Source: an uncultured Veillonella sp.
GTDB taxonomy: Bacteria; Bacillota; Negativicutes; Veillonellales; Veillonellaceae
Length of the DNA stretch: 64,000 nt
NCBI RefSeq assembly: GCF_900545795.1
Contig: NZ_URAR01000002.1
Location: forward strand, 106,248-170,247
Direction of reading: 5' to 3'
Numbering within the stretch: the first letter of the stretch is position 1; every line of letters starts with the position of its first letter. Made by a program: the position numbers and the translations under genes. The notes below the pieces were generated by a model, which saw nothing but the letters and a program-made list of their open reading frames with translations, was not told where the DNA came from and did not search any database. Shown one piece after another: positions 44,629 to 53,110 of this stretch.

Positions 44629-45378
44629 TTATTTATTATCTATGTTTGACTCATTTTGTATTGCATTAGAGATTTCTTGACCAAAGTGGATTACTGCTGC
44701 GATTTTGCTTTGAAGATCTTTGTCCAAGAGTCTATTAGTAGGTCCTGAAAGTGAGAGTGCTGCCAAAATCGTGTTATTTAGTCCCAAGATGGGAACTGCA
44801 ATGGCAGAGACGCCTTCAGCACGTTCACTAGAACTAATGGCGTATCCATCGTGTTGGACTTGTTGGATAGTTTTTTCCCACTGAGGAAAATCGTCAAGTA
44901 AAATTGTTTGCTGGGTTGTTTTAGGTTCATACGCTAATAGAATTTTTCCAGTGGCGCCTTGATTAATATCATATTTATCGCCGATACGTATGACTTGTCG
45001 TAATGAGTTAGTACTTTCAAGGCGTGTGATGCAAATTCGCTTATTGCCTTCGCGAATGTAAATGCTAATACTTTCATTTACCTCTTCTCTTAGTTTACTC
45101 ATGATTGGTAGCGCGAGATTTTTTAGTCTTTCTATAGCAGAGCCAGTTCCTAAACTTCCTAAATACATCAATTTAAGACCTAGAGAAAATTTTTTGTTTT
45201 CATGGCGAATTAAAAAGTGTCTAGATTCTAATGTTTTTATAATTCGATATGCAGTGCTAGGGGATTGCTGCGTTAAGTCAGCTAATTCAGTTAACGATAA
45301 CTCTTGCTTTGATTCAGAGAAACATTCAAGTATATCAAGTGCCTTGTCTAAAACTTTAACTTTGCTTTCAGTAGCCAT
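44629..45378 (-). CDS. IclR-family transcriptional regulator
   Basis: A regulator of 249 aa with an N-terminal winged HTH (about 8-70: LSLTELADLTQQSPSTAYRIIKTLE) and a C-terminal IclR ligand-binding domain (about 80-240) with INQGATGKILLAY and AEGVSAIAVPI. It is transcribed away from the CoA-transferase operon across a 217-base gap. That is the classic layout of an IclR regulator and the catabolic operon it controls. The likely inducer is the operon substrate or its CoA ester. Confidence 0.92.
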   Translation of the reverse strand: MATESKVKVLDKALDILECFSESKQELSLTELADLTQQSPSTAYRIIKTLESRHFLIRHENKKFSLGLKLMYLGSLGTGSAIERLKNLALPIMSKLREEVNESISIYIREGNKRICITRLESTNSLRQVIRIGDKYDINQGATGKILLAYEPKTTQQTILLDDFPQWEKTIQQVQHDGYAISSSERAEGVSAIAVPILGLNNTILAALSLSGPTNRLLDKDLQSKIAAVIHFGQEISNAIQNESNIDNK

Positions 45379-45454
45379 TATGACTCCTTTTAATAAAATA
45401 TATCCGATATTAACTCCATTATACTATGAATTTTTCAATTAACAAAAATTTTAC

Positions 45455-45576
45455 ATTGTGAAATAATAAATTGAATATTTGTCTGTATGTGGAATAGTAA
45501 AATTCTTGTAATTGAATAGATAAAATGGTAATATCTAGTTAAAGAATTTCTTATTGTAAAAACTTAATTTCACAAT
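45455..45576. promoter_or_regulatory. Spaced inverted half-sites in the divergent IclR/CoA-transferase promoter region
   Basis: ATTGTGAAAT (45455-45464) and its exact inverse ATTTCACAAT (45567-45576) frame the intergenic region, 112 bases apart. They could be paired operators for looping by the IclR-type protein. Confidence 0.4.
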
Positions 45577-45595
45577 ATAGAAAGAGGTGCGAGAC

Positions 45596-46786
45596 ATGAA
45601 ATTATTAGAAGGAGTAAAAGTACTAGATTTATCTACAGTTATTGCAGCTCCCTTTGCAGCAGGTTTAATGGCAGATTTTGGAGCTGAAGTAATTAAGATT
45701 GAAATGCCTAAGGGGGGCGACCCATTTAGACGGCTAGGTCCTTATCATGAAGGGACACCTATGCGTTGGGCTAATACTGGGCGAAATAAAAAATCTATCA
45801 CTCTTGATTTGCATAAGGATGAAGCAAAGCAGATATTTTTAGAAATGGTAAAAAAAGCCGATGTGGTAATTGAAAACTTTAGAACTGGCACATTAGATAA
45901 ATGGGGAATCGGTTATAGTGAAATGAAAAAGCATAATCCTAATATTATTTTGACTCATGTAACCGGATATGGGCAGACTGGACCAAATGCTAAAATGGCT
46001 GGTTTTGGAACACCAGCCACAGCATTTTCAGGGATGACATTTATTACTGGCTATCCAGATAGACCGCCAGTGAGTCCATCTTTTTCTCTAACTGATTATA
46101 TTGCAGGTTTATATGCTACGTTTTCAACTATGATGGCTTTATACCATAGAGATGCATTACATGGTAAAGGGCAAGAAATAGACGTAAGTTTGTATGAGAG
46201 TGTTTTTAGATTTATGGAAATTATTTGTGCGGAATATGATAAAAATGGTCGTATTAAACAACGCTCTCCAAAATTATCAGGTTCATCAAGTCCGGGAGGA
46301 ACGTATGAGACGGCTGATGGTAAATGGGTAGTATTAGTTTGTAGTACAGATAGGACTTGGGAATACTTAACTACGGCTATGAAGCAAGAAGAATTGAGAG
46401 AACATCCACATTTTAAAACAATGAAGGATCGAGTACAAAATGATACTGAAATCGATGGCATTGTTAGAGCGTGGATAGGTTCATTGCCATATAAAAAGTT
46501 ACAAGAGGTAGCAAAGGAGGCAGGTGTTCCTGTAAGTTTAGTTTATGATGCGGAAGATATTTTTAATGACCCACAATACAAATTTAGAGAAAATATTGTA
46601 GAAGTGCCATATGAACCATTAGGGTCGATTAAAATACCAGGGATTGTACCTAAGTTTAGCGAAACACCAGGTGAAATTAAATGGGCAGGTGTAGAGTTAG
46701 GTGCACATAATGAAGAAGTTTATGGAGAATGGTTAGGATTAACAGCTGCAGAATTAGAAGTGTTGAAGGCTAATGAAGTGATTTAA
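45596..46786 (+). CDS. Class III CoA-transferase (CaiB/BaiF family)
   Basis: Transfers CoA from a donor such as succinyl-CoA to a carboxylic acid (396 aa). Family features are LLEGVKVLDLSTVIAAP at the N-terminus, KNFRTGTL-like VIENFRTGTLDKWG, GYGQTGP, and the active-site Asp in QEIDVSLYESV (about residue 171). ATG 45596 is preferred for AAAGAGGTG at 6 bases. The next gene is an HMG-CoA lyase, which makes HMG or a close relative a reasonable acceptor; the human homolog SUGCT does use HMG. First gene of a four-gene operon. Confidence 0.9.
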   Translation: MKLLEGVKVLDLSTVIAAPFAAGLMADFGAEVIKIEMPKGGDPFRRLGPYHEGTPMRWANTGRNKKSITLDLHKDEAKQIFLEMVKKADVVIENFRTGTLDKWGIGYSEMKKHNPNIILTHVTGYGQTGPNAKMAGFGTPATAFSGMTFITGYPDRPPVSPSFSLTDYIAGLYATFSTMMALYHRDALHGKGQEIDVSLYESVFRFMEIICAEYDKNGRIKQRSPKLSGSSSPGGTYETADGKWVVLVCSTDRTWEYLTTAMKQEELREHPHFKTMKDRVQNDTEIDGIVRAWIGSLPYKKLQEVAKEAGVPVSLVYDAEDIFNDPQYKFRENIVEVPYEPLGSIKIPGIVPKFSETPGEIKWAGVELGAHNEEVYGEWLGLTAAELEVLKANEVI

Positions 46787-46821
46787 TATAAATTGAATCA
46801 AGTGGAAATAAGGTGATATAT

Positions 46822-47775
46822 ATGAATATTTCTAAGAAAGTTATACTATGTGAAGTTGGTATGCGTGATGGTTTACAAAATGAATGCAAGCAACTGACAA
46901 CAGACGAAAAAGTTGAATTAATTAACTTAATTTCAGAAGCAGGCTACCCTATTGTTGAAGTGGGCTCTTTTGTTAGTCCCAAAGCAGTACCACAGATGGC
47001 AGATACAGATGAGGTATTTAAACGAATAACACGTAATCCTAATACTGAGTATAGAGCATTAGTTGTAAATACAAGAGGCGTTGATCGTGCTATTGAATGT
47101 GGATGTACAAAGATAAAGTTAAATGTATCGGCAAGTAGAGCACATAATTTGGCTAATCTAAATTGCACTCCTGAAGAGACTGTTAGTCGTTTCTCTGAAG
47201 CAGTAGAAAAAGCAAAATTAAATAAAATAGGAGTATCTGGTTCTATATCAATGCCTTTTGGTTCACCTTGGGAATCTAAAATTTTAGTAGAAGATGTAAA
47301 GAGAATTATTGAGGCCTATCTCGCATGTGGAGTAAAAGAAATTAGTTTGTCTGATACATCTGGCATGGCTAATCCTTTGCAGGTGTATACATTGGGAAAA
47401 GACATTAAAGAGGCATATCCAGAGGTAAAATGGATTTTACATTTCCATAATACTAGAGGTATGGCATTGGCCAATGTGTTTGCAGGGATGCAAGCTGGTT
47501 TAGATTGTTTTGATGTTGCCTTTGCCGGATTAGGTGGCTGTCCATTTGTACCTGGTGCAGCTGGTAATTTATCGGCCGAAGATACCTTGCATATGCTTGA
47601 TGAACTTGGAATAGAAACTGGGGTGGATATTTCTAAAGTTTTAAAAATTGGTAACTATATTAAATCTTTAATTGAGCATCCAGTTGATAGTTATGTCTTA
47701 AGAGCGGGGCGCTCTAAAGATTTGATTAGGGAGTTACCTAAAGGGCAGGGAAAAAATAATACACAGAAAAAGTAG
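46822..47775 (+). CDS. Hydroxymethylglutaryl-CoA lyase
   Basis: Cleaves HMG-CoA to acetyl-CoA and acetoacetate (317 aa). Signatures are the N-terminal CEVGMRDGLQNE with the catalytic Arg/Asp, LSDTSGMANP, metal-binding LHFHNTRGMALAN, and the HMGL family signature AGLGGCPFVPGAAGN with its active-site Cys. ATG 46822 has AAGGTG at 6 bases. Placement between a CoA-transferase and an amidohydrolase fits a catabolic role rather than leucine degradation, because no other leucine-pathway genes are present. A related tertiary 3-hydroxyacyl-CoA is the alternative substrate. Confidence 0.92.
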   Translation: MNISKKVILCEVGMRDGLQNECKQLTTDEKVELINLISEAGYPIVEVGSFVSPKAVPQMADTDEVFKRITRNPNTEYRALVVNTRGVDRAIECGCTKIKLNVSASRAHNLANLNCTPEETVSRFSEAVEKAKLNKIGVSGSISMPFGSPWESKILVEDVKRIIEAYLACGVKEISLSDTSGMANPLQVYTLGKDIKEAYPEVKWILHFHNTRGMALANVFAGMQAGLDCFDVAFAGLGGCPFVPGAAGNLSAEDTLHMLDELGIETGVDISKVLKIGNYIKSLIEHPVDSYVLRAGRSKDLIRELPKGQGKNNTQKK

Positions 47776-47810
47776 TGTGATGCTATTAATAGAGTAGGTG
47801 GTGTATATAT

Positions 47811-48950
47811 ATGAAGCAAAGAGATATTTTAATTACTAATGGCTATGTGATTGATCCGAAAAACGGAGTGAAGCAAATTAGAGATATTTATATAAAAGAT
47901 GGGCGTATAGTAGGTGATAAAGAACTGCTAGAAACGCCATTGGAAATAAATGCAACTGGATTAATTGTAACTCCTGGATTAATAGATTTTCATGCTCATG
48001 TATTTCCTAAGGTTACAGAAATAGGACTTGAACCCGACTTATACTTTATTCCACAAGGCGTTACTACTGTTGTAGACCCAGGTAGTTCAGGTGTATCTAA
48101 TGTTCAATCATTTATTGAAAATGTAGTGATTAAAAGTAAAATTCGTGTATTTGCTCTTTTGAATGTTTGTTCTACTGGACTGGGAACTATGCAATTTCAT
48201 GAGAATGTGGATCCTAAATATTGGGATTTAAATCAAATTAAGAAAGTCTTTGAAATGTGGCCGAACATCATTAAGGGGCTGAAAATACGTTTTAGTAAGA
48301 ATCTTGTCGGAGATTTGGAAGAACGTCCATTAGTTGAGGCCGAAAAGCTAGCAAGAACTATAGGGACACATTTAGCTGTACATACAACTGATGCACCTTT
48401 ATCCCAAGGAAGTGTAGCATCTATATTAAAAACTAACGACATATTTGTACATTGCTTTCAAGGTACAGGCAATACGATATTAGATGACAATCAACAGGTG
48501 TTAGAAGAAGTCAAAGTTGCTCAAGAAAAAGGCGTAATTATGGATGCATCAAATGGAGGAAATCATTGGTCTTTTGATGTAGCTAGTAAAGCTATAAAGG
48601 ACGGATTTATGCCAGATATTATATCTACTGACTTGACTATTAAGACTATTTTTAAAGATCCGGTGTTTTCTTTACCTTATATCATGTCTAAATATTTAGC
48701 TTTAGGCTGCTCTTTAGAAAGTATCATTGAGCGATGTACATTAAGGCCTGCTCAATGGTTGAATCTGGCTGATGAAATAGGGCATTTAGGTGTAGGGGCA
48801 ATAGCAGATATAGCTGTATTTTCTTTAGAAAAGCGGAAAATTACATTTAGTGATACTCGTGGGGTAAAAAAAGAAGGACAAGAAATATTAACGCCTCAAC
48901 TTACTATAGTGGGGGGAGATATTGTTTATAGGGGGTTGTCGTCAGTGTAG
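47811..48950 (+). CDS. Amidohydrolase-superfamily metal-dependent hydrolase (cog3964-like)
   Basis: A metal-dependent hydrolase of 379 aa. It has the entry strand motif GLIDFHAHVFP with the HxH metal ligands, a likely carboxylated Lys in KGLKIRFSK, later His residues in AVHTTDAP and VHCFQG, and the terminal Asp in ISTDLT. The N-terminal small beta-domain (ILITNGYVIDP) and GVGAIADIAVF near the end fit the dihydroorotase/cog3964 branch, some members of which hydrolyse acylated hydroxy acids. In this operon it may release the free acid from an ester or amide; that is inference. Confidence 0.87.
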   Translation: MKQRDILITNGYVIDPKNGVKQIRDIYIKDGRIVGDKELLETPLEINATGLIVTPGLIDFHAHVFPKVTEIGLEPDLYFIPQGVTTVVDPGSSGVSNVQSFIENVVIKSKIRVFALLNVCSTGLGTMQFHENVDPKYWDLNQIKKVFEMWPNIIKGLKIRFSKNLVGDLEERPLVEAEKLARTIGTHLAVHTTDAPLSQGSVASILKTNDIFVHCFQGTGNTILDDNQQVLEEVKVAQEKGVIMDASNGGNHWSFDVASKAIKDGFMPDIISTDLTIKTIFKDPVFSLPYIMSKYLALGCSLESIIERCTLRPAQWLNLADEIGHLGVGAIADIAVFSLEKRKITFSDTRGVKKEGQEILTPQLTIVGGDIVYRGLSSV

Positions 48951-48969
48951 AGGATAAAGGGTGATAATT

Positions 48970-50376
48970 ATGGATACAATCAAATTGATAAAATGGAGCG
49001 CTTTAATTATATTAGCTAGTATCATTTATTTTTTTCCACCACCAGAAGGCCTTACCTCTGCAACTATGCATATTTTGGCGATTTACTTGGCGGCTATTAT
49101 AGGAATAATAATACGACCAGCTGGGGAGTCTGAGGTTCTTGTTATAGTAGCTGGCATTGGAAGTGTATTCGTGGGCCCAGCACCGGTACTTAACGGATTT
49201 GCAACAACTACTGTTTGGTTAGTTTTTATTGCATTTTTAATTGGTATGGCTTTTATTCAGACTGGAATTGGGAAAAGAGTTTCATATATCTTAATTGGCC
49301 GCTTTGGTAAAAGTTCTATGGCTTTAGGTTATATCATGGCGTTAGTTGATCTACTAATTAGTCCAGCAACTCCATCAAATACTGCAAGGTCAGGTGGGGT
49401 TATTTATCCTATCTTTCAAAGTATTTCTACTACTTTAGGTAGTGAGCCTAATTCAGGGCGTAAAAAAATAGGGGCTTATTTTACTATGCTACAAGGCCTA
49501 ATTAGTTTTACAACTGCAGGAATATTTATAACGGCTTGTGCTCCTAATTTAATAACAGTAGATTTTGCAAAGAAGGTTATGGGGGTAGACATAACTTGGG
49601 GCAACTGGGCTTTAGCTATGATTGTGCCTGGTGTAATTATTCTTTTATTGACACCTTTATTTTTATATAAAATTTATCGACCTGAAATTAAAGGTATTGA
49701 TAATTTTAAAGAGTTAGCTAGAAAAGGGGTAGACGAGCTAGGTCCAATGAAGTTGAATGAGAAGGTTCTTTTAATTCTATTTATTTTAGCGGTATTAGGC
49801 TGGGCTTTTGGTAGTACTCTAAAATTGAACTCTACTGCAGTTGCTTTAGCGTTCTTTGCGTTGGCATTATTGTTTAATCTGTTTAGCATCAAAGATGTAT
49901 TACATAATAAAGGCGCTTGGAATACCTTTTTATGGTATGGAATTATTTGCGGTTTGTCGGCATCGTTAGCTAAAGAAAAATTTTTCGTATGGTTAGCTAA
50001 ATGGATGCAGTCGAGTATCCCGGTTGAGTCTATTGATATGATTTTTATTCTAGGGATTATTATATTTGTTTGCATTGCTATGCGATATTTATTTGCATCT
50101 ATGGCAGCTTTTGTTACGGCATTTGTGCCAGTTGCATTTACTATTGGCGTAGCAGGTAATATATCTCCATATGTTTTAGCATATATGGTAGCTGCATGTA
50201 CTGCTTACGGCTGCAGTTTGACTCATTATGGGGGGGCTTTAGGGCCGATTCTTTATGGTACTGGTTATGTGACACAGAAGGAGTGGTGGCAGATAGGCTT
50301 TGCTTACACATTGTTGAATGTGTTGGTTTACTTTACAATAGGTTTATCTTATTGGAAATTTATAGGCCTGTGGTGA
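48970..50376 (+). CDS. DASS-family anion:sodium symporter (di/tricarboxylate uptake)
   Basis: A membrane carrier of the divalent anion:Na+ symporter family (468 aa; SLC13/CitT-like) with about 12 hydrophobic segments. The substrate motif SNT is visible in ISPATPSNTARSGG (about residue 137), with the second-repeat counterpart near YGCSLTHYGGALGP (about 415). ATG 48970 follows AAAGGGTG. It closes the operon with the CoA-transferase and HMG-CoA lyase genes, so it should import their dicarboxylic-acid substrate. A terminator follows. Confidence 0.88.
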   Translation: MDTIKLIKWSALIILASIIYFFPPPEGLTSATMHILAIYLAAIIGIIIRPAGESEVLVIVAGIGSVFVGPAPVLNGFATTTVWLVFIAFLIGMAFIQTGIGKRVSYILIGRFGKSSMALGYIMALVDLLISPATPSNTARSGGVIYPIFQSISTTLGSEPNSGRKKIGAYFTMLQGLISFTTAGIFITACAPNLITVDFAKKVMGVDITWGNWALAMIVPGVIILLLTPLFLYKIYRPEIKGIDNFKELARKGVDELGPMKLNEKVLLILFILAVLGWAFGSTLKLNSTAVALAFFALALLFNLFSIKDVLHNKGAWNTFLWYGIICGLSASLAKEKFFVWLAKWMQSSIPVESIDMIFILGIIIFVCIAMRYLFASMAAFVTAFVPVAFTIGVAGNISPYVLAYMVAACTAYGCSLTHYGGALGPILYGTGYVTQKEWWQIGFAYTLLNVLVYFTIGLSYWKFIGLW

Positions 50377-50411
50377 GAATAAGATTATTTACTATACATT
50401 AACTCTTAACT

Positions 50412-50470
50412 AAAAAGACTCCCTAGTTAATCCAATGTTCTACGAACGGATATACTAGGGAGTTTTTTTG
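50412..50470 (+). terminator. Terminator of the CoA-transferase/lyase operon
   Basis: ACTCCCTAGT (50418-50427) pairs with ACTAGGGAGT (50454-50463), followed by TTTTTTG; a long loop may fold inside. Confidence 0.85.
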
Positions 50471-50496
50471 TTAATTGTGGGATATATAGTAAATAT

Positions 50497-50820
50497 TTAT
50501 TTAAATATAGATAATGTACTTAATTGCCCTCTTAGATTAATAATATCCCAAGGTAAATATTCTGCAATGGAGAGTCCTACTAGGTCCGCAATTTGGCTGG
50601 CGTCATGGATTAGGCGTACTATTTGGGCTAGTTTCATTTCGCCTACTGCATAGTCTACGGGGCCTTGATGTGGCTTGTTGCATAATAAACTTCTAAAATC
50701 TTGCGGGGATAGGACATCAAAATCTAAGTGTACCATAAAGTGTTTAATATGTTGTTCCTTAAACCAGGTAGTGAGGGCTGTACTAGAGTTTAAATTGTTT
50801 GGTGTAAGATAGGTGAGCTT
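50497..50820 (-). pseudogene. 3' fragment of an arginase/agmatinase-family gene
   Basis: The minus-strand frame gives about 108 residues: WFKEQHIKHFMVHLDFDVLSP near its start and a helical C-terminal end. That is the last third of a ureohydrolase fold, including the DxD metal-ligand motif in LDFDVL. The upstream two thirds, with the other manganese ligands and the start codon, are missing. The frame breaks at the TAA at 50821-50823, at the junction with the next fragment. It is not expected to be functional. Confidence 0.7.
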
Positions 50821-51051
50821 TTATTTTATCACGGTCATGGCACAGTATTTCCTGTATTTCATGAATTGGATTTTAAGATTGAAAAATCACTCGTTACTGA
50901 GGCGTTTTCTCCTATGACTATTTGGCAATTTAAGCGAAGTGATTTTAAACATATGTTGGAAACTACACCGGATCTTAATAATGCACTCTTATCTTGGTAT
51001 GCTCGGTATGTAAATTTATTGATTTTCAAAACCAGAGTTTCTCTTTCATAG
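50812..51051 (+). pseudogene. Fragment of a Crp/Fnr-type cyclic-nucleotide-binding regulator
   Basis: An open fragment of about 80 codons ending in TAG at 51049-51051, with phrases of a Crp effector domain: GELLFYHGHGTVFPVFHE, IEKSLVTEAFSP, and LLSWYARYVNLLIF leading into the dimer helix. The N-terminal start and the whole C-terminal HTH are missing. It abuts the arginase fragment on the other strand with no gap, which marks a deletion scar. Confidence 0.65.
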
Positions 51052-51122
51052 GGAGGCGTTTTTTGTTTTCTTCTTATATATCCTGCCACACGTAATTATA
51101 TGGATTATAAGGTGCTAATTTG

Positions 51123-51899
51123 TTATAAGGTGTTAATCTGTTTTCGTTTATTGTACAAGGTGCGACTTCCGAAGTATAACAGTCCAAAGGAGGCTAGGCA
51201 CACGCAGCTACAATTGGCGATCATGATAGTGCTTTGGTATAATACGGCCTCATTTGGTAAGGCCCCCGCAAGGATTTGCCCCGTCATCATGCCAGGGAGT
51301 GCCGTAATGCCCATGCCGACCATGGAGTTCATAGTAGGCAAGAAGGCTGTTTCTAAGGATTGATTAATAAATGGATGTAAGATTTTACGAGGATGAGCCC
51401 CAATATTTAATAGTACTTCAATTTGGTGACGATTACTGTCTAAGGCTTCTTTAAACGCTTTTAGCGCTAGCGTCGCACCGTTCATAGTAGCACTTACTAG
51501 CATGCCAGTTATAGGGATTACATATTGAGGAACTAAGGCATCTTTGCGAATAACTACTAATAGCATGAACGCACTGATTAAGACGCAGGTTAAAAAGACG
51601 GCAAAGCCAACGATCCACTGGAAACGTCGATTGAGCCAAGGGCTTCTATTTAGTGTTCGATAAATAGCAAAGCCAATCATCAAGGTTAGATAGGCTAAGG
51701 TAAATATCGGCGAGGGTGATTGAAAGATATAGAGTAATACATAGCCTGCAATGATGAGCTGCACGCTCATTTGAATGGAGCCAAAGATTAAGTATTTAGT
51801 TTGGTCGATACCGCAATATTTAAAGACGGCGCCCACAATGAGCAAGAGAATGTAGGTGGAGAAAAAACCAGTTAACTCCATTGAAATTGATTCAGTCAT
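51123..51899 (-). CDS. fetB: FetB-like iron-export ABC permease (UPF0014)
   Basis: Membrane subunit (258 aa) of a two-gene exporter linked in E. coli to iron efflux and oxidative-stress tolerance. It has about seven membrane segments. Family blocks are PITGMLVSATMNGATLALKA, then EVLLNIGAHPRKILHP and the strongly conserved VGMGITALPGMMTGQILAG. AAGGAGG precedes the ATG, and the ATP-binding gene lies 12 bases upstream. The substrate is inferred from the family. Confidence 0.88.
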   Translation of the reverse strand: MTESISMELTGFFSTYILLLIVGAVFKYCGIDQTKYLIFGSIQMSVQLIIAGYVLLYIFQSPSPIFTLAYLTLMIGFAIYRTLNRSPWLNRRFQWIVGFAVFLTCVLISAFMLLVVIRKDALVPQYVIPITGMLVSATMNGATLALKAFKEALDSNRHQIEVLLNIGAHPRKILHPFINQSLETAFLPTMNSMVGMGITALPGMMTGQILAGALPNEAVLYQSTIMIANCSCVCLASFGLLYFGSRTLYNKRKQINTL

Positions 51900-51911
51900 A
51901 TATAGGCCTCC

Positions 51912-52682
51912 TTACTTTTCGTGATAATTGGTTGAGCGATTAGTAGTTGAATCGATTGAGTGATTAGTAGCTTGACTGGTTGGATGATTAGTAGCTGGAT
52001 TCGTGTCTAAGTCTACAATGGCCGTATCTTTTGTAATAGGACGGGCATTATCCTTAGTACCAGGAGGTGCCTGTAAGGTAATCGTATGGTCGCTAAATAC
52101 AGGGTATAAGCTTTCGTCATGAGAGATAACGATGGAGGTTTTATTATAGCGCTTCATATAATTCCTTAGATTAGTGAAGAAGGCCACTGCTGTTTTAGCG
52201 TCTAAGGCGGAACTCGGTTCGTCCCATAAATACACACTGGCGTCGAAGGAGAGCATAATGGCATTGAAGACGCGCTGCCTTTCACCGCCGGATAAATAGG
52301 TAATGTCTTTTTCTACATCAAAGGGCACGATGGCTAAGGCCAAATAAAAGTTCATAGTATTCGTATCAGGTATAGGGGCTCCGCGATAGGTGTAGAATTT
52401 TTCAAAATTATCCTGTATAGTGCCTTCAAAGAGAAAGGCCTGTTGGCTGACCAATAATATTTGTTGACGTAACTCCAAGGGCTTTAGCTTTAATATGGAT
52501 TCACCTCTAAAAAGGATCTTTCCGCTAGAAGGGGTGAGCGTATTATTTAGAAGATGAAATAGTGTGGTCTTACCACAACCACTGGGACCTTGCAAAAAGG
52601 TAATGGAGCCATCTGGCACTGACATATTTGGATATTTGATTTTATTTTGAAATGAAAGATTTGTCATAGTTAAAATATCCAT
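51912..52682 (-). CDS. fetA: FetA-like ABC transporter ATP-binding protein with repetitive C-terminal tail
   Basis: ATPase partner of the FetB-like permease (256 aa). Walker A is GPSGCGKTT (32-40), the signature YLSGGERQRV, Walker B VYLWDEPSSALD, and the H-loop VISHDE. The start is placed at 52682 (MDILTMTNLS) because AAGGAGG lies just upstream; the frame continues upstream through repetitive DNA without a ribosome site. The last ~45 residues form a tail of 8-residue Thr/Asn/Ser repeats (ATNHPTSQ, ATNHSIDS, TTNRSTNY) from 24-bp DNA repeats, absent from usual FetA. Confidence 0.88.
   Translation of the reverse strand: MDILTMTNLSFQNKIKYPNMSVPDGSITFLQGPSGCGKTTLFHLLNNTLTPSSGKILFRGESILKLKPLELRQQILLVSQQAFLFEGTIQDNFEKFYTYRGAPIPDTNTMNFYLALAIVPFDVEKDITYLSGGERQRVFNAIMLSFDASVYLWDEPSSALDAKTAVAFFTNLRNYMKRYNKTSIVISHDESLYPVFSDHTITLQAPPGTKDNARPITKDTAIVDLDTNPATNHPTSQATNHSIDSTTNRSTNYHEK
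51938..51994. repeat. 24-bp tandem repeat inside the fetA 3' end
   Basis: GATTAGTAG recurs at 51938, 51962 and 51986, exactly 24 bp apart, with partly conserved sequence between. It adds 8 codons per unit in frame. Confidence 0.7.
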
Positions 52683-52778
52683 GTATACCTCCTTGTAGTT
52701 AGACAATACATAATTAGACAACACAAAGTTACGGAACACAAAGTTACATAACATATAATTAGGCAACGCATGTGCAAC

Positions 52779-52826
52779 ACATAAATACATAAACACATAA
52801 GTACATAAATACGTAAATACATAAAC
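52779..52826. repeat. 8-bp tandem repeat (six copies) upstream of fetA
   Basis: Six consecutive octamers of consensus ACATAAAT/ACATAAAC start at 52779, 52787, 52795, 52803, 52811 and 52819. They lie in the 428-base divergent region between fetA and the nitroreductase gene, which is otherwise AT-rich and without supportable genes. Confidence 0.75.
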
Positions 52827-53110
52827 AAATACTTATTACATGCGCATCACATACACAACATATACTTAAAACATAGTATACAGTTGAATTGCAATAGAAT
52901 GATTTCATTTGTGTGATATAATCTTCATATAAAATAATAACGTATAATTATCATTATTGTCTATTAGTTGAGAGTGAAACTATATAAGAATTCGAAGTAG
53001 AAGATTTGTTGCCATATAGCTAAAAGCATAGTAAGGCACAGTGTGTGAATGTACAAATTTCAAAAATTAGCGTATAATCAGTAACGAACTATTTATTGGA
53101 GGGTTGTAGA

